A DNA stretch of 64,000 nt. It comes from Atriophallophorus winterbourni. Its lineage: Eukaryota > Platyhelminthes > Trematoda > Plagiorchiida > Microphallidae. A program made the position numbers and the translations under genes. The stretch spans positions 124,001 to 188,000 of the forward strand of contig JACCGJ010020635.1 in NCBI GenBank assembly GCA_013407085.1, written 5' to 3'. Below are positions 63,796 to 64,000 of the stretch, one piece after another. Below the pieces are notes generated by a model, which saw only the letters and a program-made list of their open reading frames with translations, was not told the origin of the DNA and ran no database searches. Each line of letters starts with the position of its first letter. Within the stretch, counting starts at the first letter, position 1.

Positions 63796-64000
63796 CTAGG
63801 AGCTGATACTGAAGTCCAGCATTTGTACTACATGGACGACTGACCACCAGCCAGTCCAGCTGGTGCAGCTGACGCATAGAGCGCAATTTTCAGTTTTCAT
63901 GCGTAGAACGTGCCCCAAACAGTGGAGACGACGCCGGTTAATGATTGTCTGAAGGCTAATGTCGACTATGTCTAAGATACGGCGATGATCTGAGAGATGG
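63796..64000 (-). pseudogene. LINE C-terminal fragment running off the window
   Basis: The - strand frame entering at 64000 reads LSDHRRILDIVDISLQTIIN then RRRLHCLGHVLRMKTENC and stops at 63796-63798 (TAG). The RLxxLGHVLRM block is that of RTE-like LINE C-termini. No start codon is in the window, so the rest lies beyond 64000. Confidence 0.7.

Noticed and set aside
1..64000. tRNA, rRNA, CRISPR arrays, bacterial operons
   Set aside because: No cloverleaf with matching boxes, no rRNA-like blocks, no regularly spaced repeats; gene structure is eukaryotic.

Overview
The window looks like nuclear DNA of a parasitic flatworm, most likely a digenean trematode. The evidence is two spliced animal genes with a mix of 34-36-nt and 1-3-kb introns, set in dense LINEs (CR1-like and RTE-like), Ty3/gypsy and BEL/Pao LTR elements and short interspersed repeats. 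The genus cannot be read from the sequence. The standard nuclear code fits both genes.

Two host genes are supported, in convergent orientation. CDC27 (APC3, the TPR scaffold of the anaphase-promoting complex) is on the + strand at 37444-45887, five exons, 1077 codons, apparently complete. ZPR1 (double zinc-finger protein) is on the - strand at 47879-60874. Nine exons give 431 residues; the exon carrying the N-terminus was not found. Every splice junction proposed keeps phase and follows family homology.

Layout: 1-9420 is a stack of CR1-like LINE copies (here 'CR1-alpha', pentamer tail ACTGA) joined 5' end to 3' tail, plus one opposite-strand copy. 9421-10686 is unassigned. 10692-15439 is a Ty3/gypsy element on the - strand with 309-bp LTRs and a TACTC target duplication. 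15445-16719 is unassigned. 16725-27797 is a BEL/Pao element on the - strand with an ACCAT target duplication; a CR1-alpha 3' end sits in its 3' LTR and a 4.1-kb CR1-like LINE ('CR1-beta', intact 637-codon reverse-transcriptase ORF) sits in its RNase H region. 27803-33840 holds CR1-beta and RTE-like fragments and a copy of short repeat B. 34586-37400 holds a CR1-alpha copy lacking its RT core and an opposite CR1-alpha 3' end that stops about 50 bp before the CDC27 start codon. From 37.4 kb on, introns and intergenic DNA contain short repeats A (about 15 copies) and B (five copies), RTE-like pieces and simple repeats.

CDC27 serves cell-cycle ubiquitination and ZPR1 is linked in other animals to growth signalling, eEF1A and snRNP biology; nothing here ties them functionally. 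No operon, RNA gene, CRISPR array or bacterial-type system was seen. The most notable signals are: mini-introns with GTACGT donors in both genes; a hairpin shared by the 3' UTRs of two LINE lineages; pentanucleotide tails on three separate retroelement families; an inverted pair of LINE copies sharing the same disabling mutations; and dated nesting inside the LTR elements.
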